64,000 nt of DNA from Bugula neritina (taxonomy: Eukaryota > Bryozoa > Gymnolaemata > Cheilostomatida > Bugulidae): the NCBI GenBank assembly GCA_964035545.1, contig OZ037772.1:11597818-11661817 (forward strand), given 5' to 3'. This document shows positions 14,101 to 24,298 of this stretch, in pieces. Made by a program: the position numbers and the translations under genes. A model generated the notes under the pieces. The model ran no database searches and was not told where the DNA came from. It worked only from the letters and a program-made list of their open reading frames with translations. Position 1 is the stretch's first letter, and each line of letters begins with the position of its first letter.

Positions 14101-14657
14101 GTACATATACTACACTGTGTTGTACATATACTACACTGTGCTGTACATATACTACACTATACCTTGTAGTGTCACGACAGGGCCATGGAAATCTGGGGCT
14201 CTATGGAGAACATCGAAGAAGAGGCTACAAAGCGGAAGATATTGAGTGCTAAATCCAAGGCTAAGAAATACGATAAAAAGATGAATGGTGAGATAATATG
14301 CTTTGTACTACGTTAGCTGCTTACATCACCCTGTCTTGAGTTGGTCTATAAGCAGCTCGGAGTTGGGGCTTAATGAGTGCAGTAGTTTGTGTTTGCAACT
14401 TTAGAATTGGGGGGTTTCACTGATGAAAAAATGTTGAGCTTTGCACATTTCACTTGGCATATCTAACTTCCTGTTTGATTGTAAATTCCCGCCTTTATTT
14501 GCCAGAATTGAAAAAGGAAGTGAGGAGCAGTTTGTACAAAGTGGAGTTGTCAGGGCACACCCACCAGTATTCCGAGGAGACGTACAACGAGGAGACAGAC
14601 GAATACTCTAAGTCGTGTATCACATGTAACCACACTCTTACGTATGAGAAGATGTAG
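11137..14657 (+). CDS. XPA: DNA repair protein XPA
   Basis: Seven exons: 11137-11260, 11827-11956, 12322-12443, 12791-13027, 13383-13483, 14170-14287 and 14506-14657. They give 327 residues (human XPA is 273). XPA recognises and verifies damage in nucleotide excision repair and scaffolds RPA, TFIIH and ERCC1. Visible marks are a basic N-terminus with the Arg/Lys-rich RNRxxAL-like helix ([13 protein letters not shown]), a [11 protein letters not shown] segment where human has DTGGGF plus acidic residues, and the zinc finger C-x2-C-x17-C-x2-C in exon 4 with exact family spacing. [14 protein letters not shown], then [17 protein letters not shown] and YWGEMKLYL form the DNA-binding region. The end, [11 protein letters not shown], matches the XPA C-terminus. 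All intron phases fit. The exon 2 donor GTGGGT and the exon 4 acceptor are my choices among close alternatives. Confidence 0.93.
11961..12316 (+). repeat. Minisatellite in XPA intron 2
   Basis: About eleven copies of a 31-35-bp unit (ACTAGTTATTACTAATACAT plus TATACTATATAT) fill almost the whole intron, from five bases after the exon 2 donor to the acceptor region. Units differ mainly by an extra TATA step. Confidence 0.9.
13640..13765 (+). repeat. 18-bp tandem repeat in XPA intron 5
   Basis: Six or seven copies of GTCAGCATTGTAAACTAG with few differences. The unit is a multiple of three, so open frames appear on both strands; these are artefacts. Confidence 0.9.
13962..14162 (+). repeat. 21-bp tandem repeat in XPA intron 5
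   Basis: About nine copies of ACACTGTGTTGTACATATACT, ending within about ten bases of the acceptor of exon 6. A unit divisible by three again keeps several reading frames open without coding meaning. Confidence 0.9.
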
Positions 14658-15060
14658 TCTCTCCCTGCAGCTGCTCTCTCTAGGACTATCCTCTTGTACA
14701 TTAGTGTGGGAGTTGTACGCTCTCTCTAATCTTGCTGCCAGGTGAATGCGTAAAGCGCTGTCATGTTGCCATAGCAGAGTTTTTGGGTTTCTCAGCTAGT
14801 GAATTACACATTATAATTTTGTATAAACCTACTCTCAGATATGAGAGAATAACTCCGACACCTGCCTAAAGTTGATGTATATTTTCTAATGAATCTTGTA
14901 AAATCTTAACTTTTTGTATATTTTTGTACATTATTTTTGTTATTGCTGATATATAGCCCTGATGGGTTTTATAAAATGTGAAATATAATGAGTTTTCTGT
15001 AACAAATTATGAATGTGTTATTTTGCTTACTGAGAATACAGAGCTAAACAACTGTCCAAT
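14658..15060 (+). other. XPA 3' UTR region and flank
   Basis: AT-rich sequence after the XPA stop. I did not find a canonical AATAAA in the first 350 bases, so the transcript end is not assigned. Confidence 0.4.
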
Positions 15061-15067
15061 GAGCTCT

Positions 15068-15256
15068 TGTGACACATACTGACACATACTGTCACATACT
15101 GACACATACCAACACACACTGACACATACTGACATATACTGACACACATACTGACACATATACTGACACACATACTGACATATACTGACACACATACTGA
15201 CACACATACTGACACATACTGACACATGCCAACACATACTGACACATACTGCATAG
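15068..15256. repeat. Minisatellite of ACTGACACAT units
   Basis: About twenty copies of a 10-bp unit (ACTGACACAT), with 12-bp variants carrying an extra CA or TA. The Cys/Val-rich frames on the minus strand are translations of the repeat. Confidence 0.88.
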
Positions 15257-17780
15257 TGCTACGACGCATAGTATAGTCTGCGTCTCTTATATCTTGAAAC
15301 AACAGTGTCTAGTGCTAACGATGTGGTTTGCTGCTTGCTAGCTGGTAACATTATTCTGAAATATACGTGTGAAATGTAATTGAAATGATTTGGGAAAGTC
15401 CCAATTTTACACTTATTGCCCACCAAGCTGGTTCAAAAATATGGCTAAGATTACAAAGTAACTCTGAGTAACATTATAAGCAAAGCAAGTGAGTTTATGA
15501 TATTGTTATTCTAAACACAGGTTAGCAGCTTCATCGGCACCCGTAGTTAGTAGTTAGTAGTTAGTAGTTAGTAGTTAGTAGTTAGTAGTTACAAATTGAA
15601 GTGTGTGAAGTTTAATATAGATATATTTATGAAACTATATGCCTTATAAAACTTTCATGATTTTAATCATAAATTAAAGCTTTTAAAATTGTTTTTTCTA
15701 AAATATAGGCTGCAGTTTGTGAATAATATTTGGCTAGCTTATATTGTATGCACAAATATTAAAGTTTCACATCATCCAAACTCAGAAAAATAGTTGGTGA
15801 ATTAACCATAGTAAAACTTTTGTAATTTTAGGGCTATAATTTTAGATCTTCAAATTGCACTAGAGAGCCGGGTTGTCATTGCATAGCAACAAACTACACT
15901 ACAGCAATAAATATTAAGTTATGTTTTAACAGACTTCTTGCAGCCTGCATTGCTTTTAATTTAAATAACAGTAACATAAATTGCAATATAAAACCTGAAG
16001 TTAACAATTAGGGTTTATCTCCCCTAGCATGTAGTATAAATCTTTGCATTGAATTGCATTGCAATTAATAGAAACAGAACGAACAGAACACAGAATGTGC
16101 TACATCAGCAGTATTAAACTTATTAAATTTACTTTTTGGTATTATTGAAGCCACAAAAGTAATAAAGCCTACATAAATGGCCTTAAACTGCAGTCATTTA
16201 CAGCACAAACATTGCTGCTAACACCCAAACTCTAACAGGGGGAATCAAATGTAATTTAATGATGCATAAAAAAGGTTTTATTTCAATTTCTATTATATAG
16301 ATATCTCAAGCTATTAGTTTGCTATAATAATGTTTTATTCAAAGTTTGAGGATATATAACAACCGAGTAGATGTTCTTTTTGCTTTCAGCTTTCAAATAT
16401 AGACAAGACTCTCTTCATATCAATGTATTAATTTTTTAGTTACTCTGGAAAAGCAGATAGCAGAAATATTAGATGCAAGTCTATTTCTTTAAAAGGAACA
16501 GATATAGAAGTTGGATTGTCTAAGAGAGATTTCCATCTGAACAAGAGCATTTGATTCTTCTCAGACAGCTCACAGATTAAAAATTAGCTCAATGAATTTG
16601 ACGTATTCACTGTGGTTGATTTGCCAGCTTACGTTTTTCTTGTTTATAAATTAATGTATAATCAAAAATTTGAAAATTTAGGGTTCATCTCCACATACAT
16701 TTATTTAAATTTTATGGTATTTTAAAAAATAAATGTAATAAACAACAAAACCAATATTTAAAGCATTATTTAGAGTTTAAACATTAATTTAATAATTTTC
16801 AAATTAAAATACTTTTTACACACCGCGAGTTTGAAATTTACACACCTGAAATTGTATTTTATTGATTTGAGTAGAGACGTGTGAAAACGTATAATGATCA
16901 GCATGTAACTTTACTGGCACATATCTTCTACAGTTAATCTTCGTTGGTATTCCTGTTGTACAGTAGCAAGGGGTGGGTAACCAGCCGGAGTTGATCGAAA
17001 ATTGCTTCAGCAACTGTGGGGACCCGGCAGAGTTGTGTGGCAGAATAGCCCTAAAGGCAATTGATGTGCAGTAGTTACAGTTATCAAGCTTAAGCATAAT
17101 AAGTTTTGCTGCACTCATTCACCTTCAGCAGGGTGCTGCTTGTAGAGCAATCCTGCAACAACGATCAAGGTCTGAAATATGCTAGTACAATATTTCACTC
17201 ACTGTCTAACATTTCCACTTTGTCCTTCCAATCTCAGCAGCCAACAATTTAGTAAAATTATTTTTGTTCAGTAGCTTCCTGAATTATTTTACAGCCCGGA
17301 GTTGTGCCTTCGTGCAGGGACAATTCTACAAAACGCTCTAAAATATTGAAAAAAATTACACAAAAAGGCACCTACTGCCATCCTAGTGCACCAGAATAGA
17401 CCAAAATACACAAAACCTGCATAAAACTTAGAAAAATTGCATAAAAATGGTCCTTCCTGCCATCCAGTGGCTTCAGGATGAAGCCTAAATGCATAGAAAT
17501 AGTGAAAACCTTCACTCAGCACCAATAAAACTGTGAAAACACCAAAAAATGAAGCATTCTTGAGACTCAGTACACCAAATTGAAACCACCAAAGCCTGCC
17601 CTGAGTTGAAACGGAAAAGAACTAGCAAAATCACTTTTTGTAGCGCTGCAAATGTGGTTCTATGACCAAACCTTATCTATGGCTTCTCGGTGCCATTGTT
17701 ACGACAGAAGTGGTGTTAGGAGAGTATGCAGATGCTCTACAATCAATGTATCCTGAAACAGTGCACGGAGGGAAAAACTA
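15257..17780. other. Intergenic, no gene seen
   Basis: AT-rich DNA holding a short (GTTAGTA)n run at about 15547-15592 and otherwise only shadow frames. Around 17330-17560 there are GCATAAAA and AAAATTGCATAAAA phrases. These look like the neighbouring 2.9-kb array read on the opposite strand, so a degenerate inverted copy of the array may lie here. Confidence 0.5.
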
Positions 17781-20745
17781 TTTTTATGCAATGTTTTTTC
17801 ATTTTTATGAGAATTTTCTGATTTTCATGTGATTTTTCTCATTTTTATGCAAGATCTTTGCTGGTTTGAATCAGGGTTTTTGCTAGTTTTTATGCAGAAT
17901 TTTTGTTGGGTTTTATACGTAATTTTTTCTGTTTTTTTGCAGGATTTTTTGTATTTTTATGCAAAATCATTGCTTGTTTTTATGCTGGTTTTTATGCCAG
18001 TTTGAAACTAAATTTTTGCTAGTTTTTATGCAAGATTTTTGCTAGTTTTTATGCTTGTTTTTATACCAGTTTGAAGTTAAATTTCTGCTAGTTTTTATGC
18101 AAAATTTTTGCTAGTTTTTATTCTTGTTTTTATGCCAGTTTAAAGCTAAATTTTTGCTAGTTATTATGCAAGATTTTTGCTTGTTTTTATGCTTGTTTTT
18201 ATGCCAGTTTAAAGCTAAATTTTTGCTAGTTTTCATGCAAAATTTTTGCTAGTTTTTATTCTTGTTTTTATGCCAGTTTAAAGCTAAATTTTTGCTAGTT
18301 ATTATGCAAGATTTTTGCTAGTTTTTATGCTTGTTTTTATGCCAGTTTAAAGCTAAATTTTTGCTAATTTTCATGCAAGATTTTTGCTAGTTTTTATGCT
18401 TGTTTTTATGCCAGTTTAAAGCTAAATTTTTGCTAGTTTTCATGCAAGATTTTTGCTGGTTTTTTTGCTTGTTTTTATGCCAGTTTAAAGCTAAATTTTT
18501 GCTAGATTTTATGCAAAATTTTGTTAGTTTTTATGCTTGTTTTCATGCTGGTTTAAAGCTAAATCTTTGCTCGTTTTCATGCAAGATTTTGCTAGTTTTT
18601 ATGCTCGTTTTTATGCGAGTTTAAAGCTAAATTTTTGCTAATTTTCATGCAAGATTTTTGCTGGTTTTTATGCTTGTTTTTATGCCAGTTTAAAGCTAAA
18701 TTTGTTGCTAGTTTTTATGCTTGTTTTTATGCCAGTTTAAAGCTAAATTTTTGCTAGTTTTTATGCTTGTTTTTATGCCAGTTTAAAGCTGAATTTTTGC
18801 TAGTTTTTATGCAACATTTTTGTTAGTTTTTATGCTTGTTTTTATGCCAGTTTGATGCTAAATTTTTGCTAGTTGTTATGCTTGTTTTTATGCCAGTTTA
18901 AAGCTAAATTTTTGCTAGATTTTATGCAAAATATTTGTTAGTTTTTATGCTCGTTTTTATGCCAGTTTAAAGCTAAATTTTTGCTAGTTTTCATGCAAGA
19001 TTTTTGCTGGTTTTTATGCTTGTTTTTATGCCAGTTTAAAGCTAAATTTTTGCTAGTTTTCATGCAAGATTTTTGCTGGTTTTTATGCTTGTTTTTATGC
19101 TCGTTTTTATGCTCGTTTTTATGCCAGTTTAAAGCTAAATTTTTGCTAGTTTTCATGCAAGATTTTTGCTGGTTTTTATGCTTGTTTTTATGCCAGTTTA
19201 AAGCTAAATTTTTGCCAGTTTTTATGCAAGATTTTTGCTTGTTTTTATGCTTGTTTTTATGCCAGTTTAAAGCTAAATTTTTGCTAGTTTTTATGCTTGT
19301 TTTTATGCCAGTTTAAAACTAAATTTTTGCTAGTTTTCATTCTTGTTTTTATGCCAGTTTAAAGCTAAATTTTTGCCAGTTTTCATGCAAGATTTTTGCT
19401 TGTTTTTATGCTTGTTTTTATACCAGTTTAAAGCTAAATTTTTGCTAGATTTTATGCAAAATTTTTGTTAGTTTTTATGCTTGTTTTCATGCTGGTTTAA
19501 AGCTAAATCTTTGCTAGTTTTCATGCAAGATTTTTGCTAGTTTTTATGCTCGTTTTTATGTCAGTTTAAAGCTAAATTTTTGCTAGTTATTATGCAAGAT
19601 TTTTGCTGGTTTTTATGCTTGTTTTTATGCCAGTTTAAAGCTAAATTTTTGCCAGTTTTCATGCAAGATTTTTGCTTGTTTTTATGCTTGTTTTTATGCC
19701 AGTTTAAAGCTAAATTTTTGCTAGTTTTTATGCTTGTTTTTATGCCAGTTTAAAGCTAAATTTTTGCTAGTTTTTATGCTTGTTTTTATGCCAGTTTAAA
19801 GCTAAATTTTTGCTAGTTTTCATGCAAGATTTTTGCTGGTTTTTATGCTTGTTTTTATGCCAGTTTAAAGCTAAATTGTTGCTAGATTTTATGCAAAATT
19901 TTTGTTAGTTTTTATGCTTGTTTTCATGCTGGTTTAAAGCTAAATCTTTGCTAGTTTTCATGCAAGATTTTTGCTAGTTTTTATGCTCGTTTTTATGCCA
20001 GTTTAAAGCTAAATTTTTGCTAGTTTTCATGCAAGATTTTTGCTGGTTTTTATGCTTGTTTTTATGTCAGTTTAAAGCTAAATTTTTGCTAGTTATTATG
20101 CAAGATTTTTGCTAGTTTTTATGCTTGTTTTTATGCCAGTTTAAAGCTAAATTTTTGCTAGTTTTTATGCTTGTTTTTATGCCAGTTTAAAGCTAAATTT
20201 TTGCTAGTTTTCATGCAAGATTTTTGCTAGTTTTATGCTTGTTTTTATGCCAGTTTAAAGCTAAATTTTTGCTCGTTTTCATGCAAGATTTTTGCTAGTT
20301 TTTATGCTTGTTTTTATGCCAGTTTAAAGCTAAATTTTTGCTGGTTTTTATGCTAGTTTTTATGCTGGTTCTATGTTGAAGTTTTTTTTAGTTTTTATAC
20401 AGAGTTGTTGCTGGTTTTTATACATAATTTTTTCGTTTTCTTTGCAAGGTCCTTTTTTGGTTTTTATGCTAGATTTTTGCTATTTTTATGGTAAAACTTT
20501 GCTAGTTTTTATGCTGGTTTCACGTTAAAATTTTGCTGGTTGTTATGCAAAATTTTTTGTTGGTTTTATGTTGAAATCTTGCTGGTTTTTATGCAAGCTT
20601 CCTGTTAATTTTTATGCTGGAGTTTTACTGGTTTTTATACAAAATGTTTTTTGTTTTTTTCACAAATTTTTTTTCATTTTTGTCCAGGATTTTTGCTGGT
20701 TTTAATGTTGGATTTTTGCTGGTTTTTATGCAAGATTATTTTAAA
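17780..20745 (+). repeat. Large modular minisatellite, about 2.9 kb
   Basis: About 37 occurrences of a GCCAGTTTAAAGCTAAATTT-type block are spaced mostly about 47 or 69 bp apart. The long unit holds an extra module of about 22 bp (TTTTCATGCAAGATTTTTGC), and a 12-bp TGCTCGTTTTTA module is added in places. The edges (17780-18000 and 20340-20745) are more degenerate than the centre, as expected for an array turning over by unequal exchange. T-rich on the plus strand. Open frames rich in Phe, Leu and Cys are artefacts. Confidence 0.92.
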
Positions 20746-20769
20746 TCTTATGCAGAATATATAATTATA

Positions 20770-20948
<179 letters not shown>

Positions 20949-21690
20949 TATATGAAGCCTGGAGCCTGGCAAATTTTTCTTTGCAATTTTATTTGCTTGG
21001 AACGTCACCTTTGTATATCTTTTATCATAAATATAATAGAATTTAAAAATCCATAAACAAAAATTCTTGATATAATGTACTTAACAAAAACGTTCATTTA
21101 CAGTTAGTATAAAACCATGGTTAAACAGTAATCATAGGCTGAAGAAGTTATTGATTGTGTAATATCAGCCTGGCAGCATTCCTATAGTGTTGCCAGAATA
21201 GTCTCCAGTTTATTGCAAGCCAATATGACTCCATTCCTGTTGGAAACGTAGTGAGAGACAGTAGTCCCCATGACTCTATAGTTTGAGACTAACAGCTCGG
21301 TATTGTTGCAGTTTAAGAGAAACTCTGTGTCAAAATATCTGCTTCTGCATGCTCATGTCAAACTAGGCACGCCGTAGCACTTGATAGGGTCAAGAATGTG
21401 ACATTTTGATGTTGATCTGATTGGCTGGCACTGTGGTCTTGCACCATCACCTGGTCTGTAGCACTTGACAGCTGGAGTCAAGAATTTGATATATTGACTG
21501 ACGAATGAATCGGCTCTGTTGAGTTGGCACTGAAAGTGATGTCCTACACCTGAATGAAGCTGTGCTGACCAGCAGCGAGACAGGAATAGATGGATACTGT
21601 GAGGGCTTCTACAAACAGAATAATATATTATTTTTAATTTATGGGACAATTATATTACAAACCAGCATTATCATCTTTATTCACTCCCTA
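20949..21690. other. Intergenic, no gene seen
   Basis: Only a 98-residue shadow frame on the minus strand (21353-21649). It has no recognisable domain and no splice context I could support. Confidence 0.5.
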
Positions 21691-21704
21691 GAGTTAGTTC
21701 CAAT

Positions 21705-21937
21705 GCCTTTGACCTAATAGCAGAGTAGAGCTGACACCCCTTTGAACTAATAGCAGAGTAGAGCTGACACGCCTTTGACCTAATAGCAGAGTAGAGCTGA
21801 CACCCCTTTGACCTAATAGCAGAGTAGAGCTGACACCCCTTTGACCTAATAGCAGAGTAGAGCTGACACGCCTTTGACCTAATAGCAGAGTAGAGCTGAC
21901 ACGCCTTTGACCTAATAGCAGAGTAGAGCTGACACAT
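21705..21937. repeat. 33-bp minisatellite, about seven units
   Basis: Units of 33 bp contain CTAATAGCAGAGTAGAGCTG followed by ACACCCCTTTGAC or ACACGCCTTTGAC. Because 33 is divisible by three, the minus strand stays open as an 11-residue repeat (CQLYSAIRSKA or KG). There is no sign of a real gene: no flanking exons, and codon-level variation is not biased to silent sites. Confidence 0.88.
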
Positions 21938-24197
21938 GTAGTTACATTTATTGTTCGGTTAGAACCTCAGCATATATATATATAATATAATTATAACAAG
22001 TTAGCAAATTCGAAGAACAATTTAGTTAGCATAGTCAAGTGAACTGCTAGAGGAGGAAAGCAAACAGGGAAATGAACAGCAAAAATACGTTACTAGAATA
22101 AATTCTCAGTTGCTAAGTTTAGACTATAAAGGTTACATGTTGCATCTCCCTTACCTCTATGTTCTCAAACAGTCATAGCTGCGAGGAAGCCGAATCCCAT
22201 GAGGGTAAATGGAGATTTTAGAGCCTGTAGGATCTACCCTTCCCATAACCAACCTAGAACACAGTTTAGAGATATTAGTTTTGTAAACCTAATTTTTTAC
22301 AACTAACATTTCTTATTTTTAATACAGTCATAGCATTAATGGTTGAAAAATCAGTATAAGACCTTAAATAAGACCACCTCAGACACATAACAATGTTGTC
22401 ACAAACTTAATTTATTAAATGTAATATCAAAACAAAACAATGCTTTGCACCAACAAATAAAGAATAAAACTTACCTTAAATATTAGTCCCTATATAGTTG
22501 TGTCAGTACCATAAGCCTTTGGTGCTGTGTAACCTTCTTATGAAAGATGAGTTCCTCTAAAACAACCAACTCCCAAGTTAGTCTGTGTTATTCCAATAGA
22601 GATGTACGTATCCAAAGACTGAATTCATAGAGATCTGAAAGTGCTGGGTTTATATCAGTCTAGAAAATAGCTTTTTCCTGGTTTAGCTAAAATAGCTGTA
22701 CACAAGCAAATAACACAACAGAGAAAACATAATGTAGCCAATGTAGCCTAATGTAGCTAATATAGCTATGATAATACAATTAAAGCTGTAATGATTCAAC
22801 AAAAGATTTCCATGCTCATGTAATGTCTCAACAGTGTTCATGTCTTACAGTATATCTGTAAAAGCAATATATGCCCCCAATGTCAACAACCAGTGGTTTA
22901 TGCAGAATAGTTAATATGGACAAAATATTTCCTACAATTTCCCCCTTATTTCATGAATATTGACTATATTAATTTTCATGTTTTTGCTAGTGAAATTTTT
23001 TATTACTAACATCATGATAATATAAGATATACAACAATATATATTTTGTTCTAGTATATTTCTATATAATATAATTATCATGATAGTTGTATTATTATGT
23101 TATGCATGTATAAAACACAGAGCAGTTTAATTATGGGAATCCTACCTCATTGCACAGATATATATGGTGCTGTAATTTTGCTAATTAGCTGCTAGAATAT
23201 ATATAATATCTTATGATTTTAGGTAAAAATATGGCACGGGTAATAATGGCACAATCAGTAGAAAATTAGGTATAAATGGCCCATTTACAATATTGGGATT
23301 GAAGATTTAGGGTGTGGGGTTTTGGTATGGAGTCTTGCGAAAATCTTCAAAGCTTATTATTCTACAAATTGGAATAATAGTAATTAGTGTTGCTTTTCCA
23401 TAGAGCAGTAGTACATAAGCATAGCAATTTAACAAATATTATAATTTTTGATAATTTAAAAGTTGCAAGTTTTATTATACAGTATCTGAGCTTTAAAAAA
23501 GCTTTGAAAAACTTTTCAAGCAGCTAAAAATAAATAGAACTTGCTATTTATAAATGAATATATATCAAGTGCCATTTACTAACAGATAACTAATTGCTCT
23601 TAATATGAATAAATCACTCGCTATCAATAAATATATTGATATTTATATAATTTTATTCAAACTGTCTCTCTCTTCCCATCATCCTACTATATAAGTAGTA
23701 TTTTAAAAAAATGTTTTGGCAAGTAATGGCTAAGAAATGTTTTTTTTTGCAATTATAATGAGTAATTTTTGTAATTCTTGCAGTGCACAGGGAATGTTGA
23801 TGTCACTGTTATGTGTGTGGCATCTGTACATTGTTGTTGCTGCTGCATAACTGTAGGCTTCTTCGCTGAATATATTGCATTGTTTCATCTTTGTGGGTAA
23901 GTATTTATCTCGTTCTTACACCTATATACAGTGTGATTGCTCATGTGATATAGTATACTAGGTTCTTCCCGTAACAGTTACGTGTTGAGACAGAGTGTTT
24001 GTTGAACAGAATGTATGGTTGGGCAGTTAGAATTTCATCTATTAAATAAATGTTGCTTACTTGAATCAAACCGCCCTAGTTTAAAGGATATCTTTATAAT
24101 CTAAAATAGATAAAAATATTCTTTGATTAAAAAGTATAAAGGTTTTTGTGATAGAATTGATTTCGTAAAGGTCAAGCTGCTGTTCAACTCTATGCCA
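21938..24197. other. Intergenic, possible 5' UTR exon of the first FHL gene
   Basis: AT-rich DNA with no coding exon recognised. Near 23893 a GTAAGT-type donor follows a non-coding stretch with TTGTTGCTGCTGC. With the acceptor at about 24275 this could be a 5' UTR intron of the FHL gene, but no feature proves it. Confidence 0.35.
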
Positions 24198-24252
24198 AGA
24201 ATAATAAAAAATCTGAATGTGAATTATTCACATTCAGATTTTTTATTATTCT
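24198..24252. repeat. Perfect 27-bp inverted repeat (hairpin)
   Basis: The arms at 24198-24224 and 24226-24252 are exact reverse complements around a single central T at 24225. The block ends about 23 bp before the probable splice acceptor (CACAG near 24275) and 46 bp before the FHL start codon. It could be a transposon footprint, a small hairpin in the pre-mRNA or a replication artefact. Confidence 0.9.
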
Positions 24253-24298
24253 ACTTTTTGTCTCACTGATCACAGGTTAGTCTGAGTTTTGAGAAAAT

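Noticed and set aside
13576-14245. Repeat-rich frames ([19 protein letters not shown] types)
   Set aside because: They are translations of the 18- and 21-bp arrays within XPA intron 5.
15007-15302. Cys/Val/Ser-rich minus-strand frames
   Set aside because: Translation of the ACTGACACAT minisatellite.
15547-15592. Regular short repeats considered as a CRISPR array
   Set aside because: They are a plain tandem heptamer without spacers, in an animal genome.
18400-19316. Several Phe/Leu/Cys-rich frames on both strands
   Set aside because: Their repeats follow the 47/69-bp minisatellite exactly; no start context, splice sites or domains.
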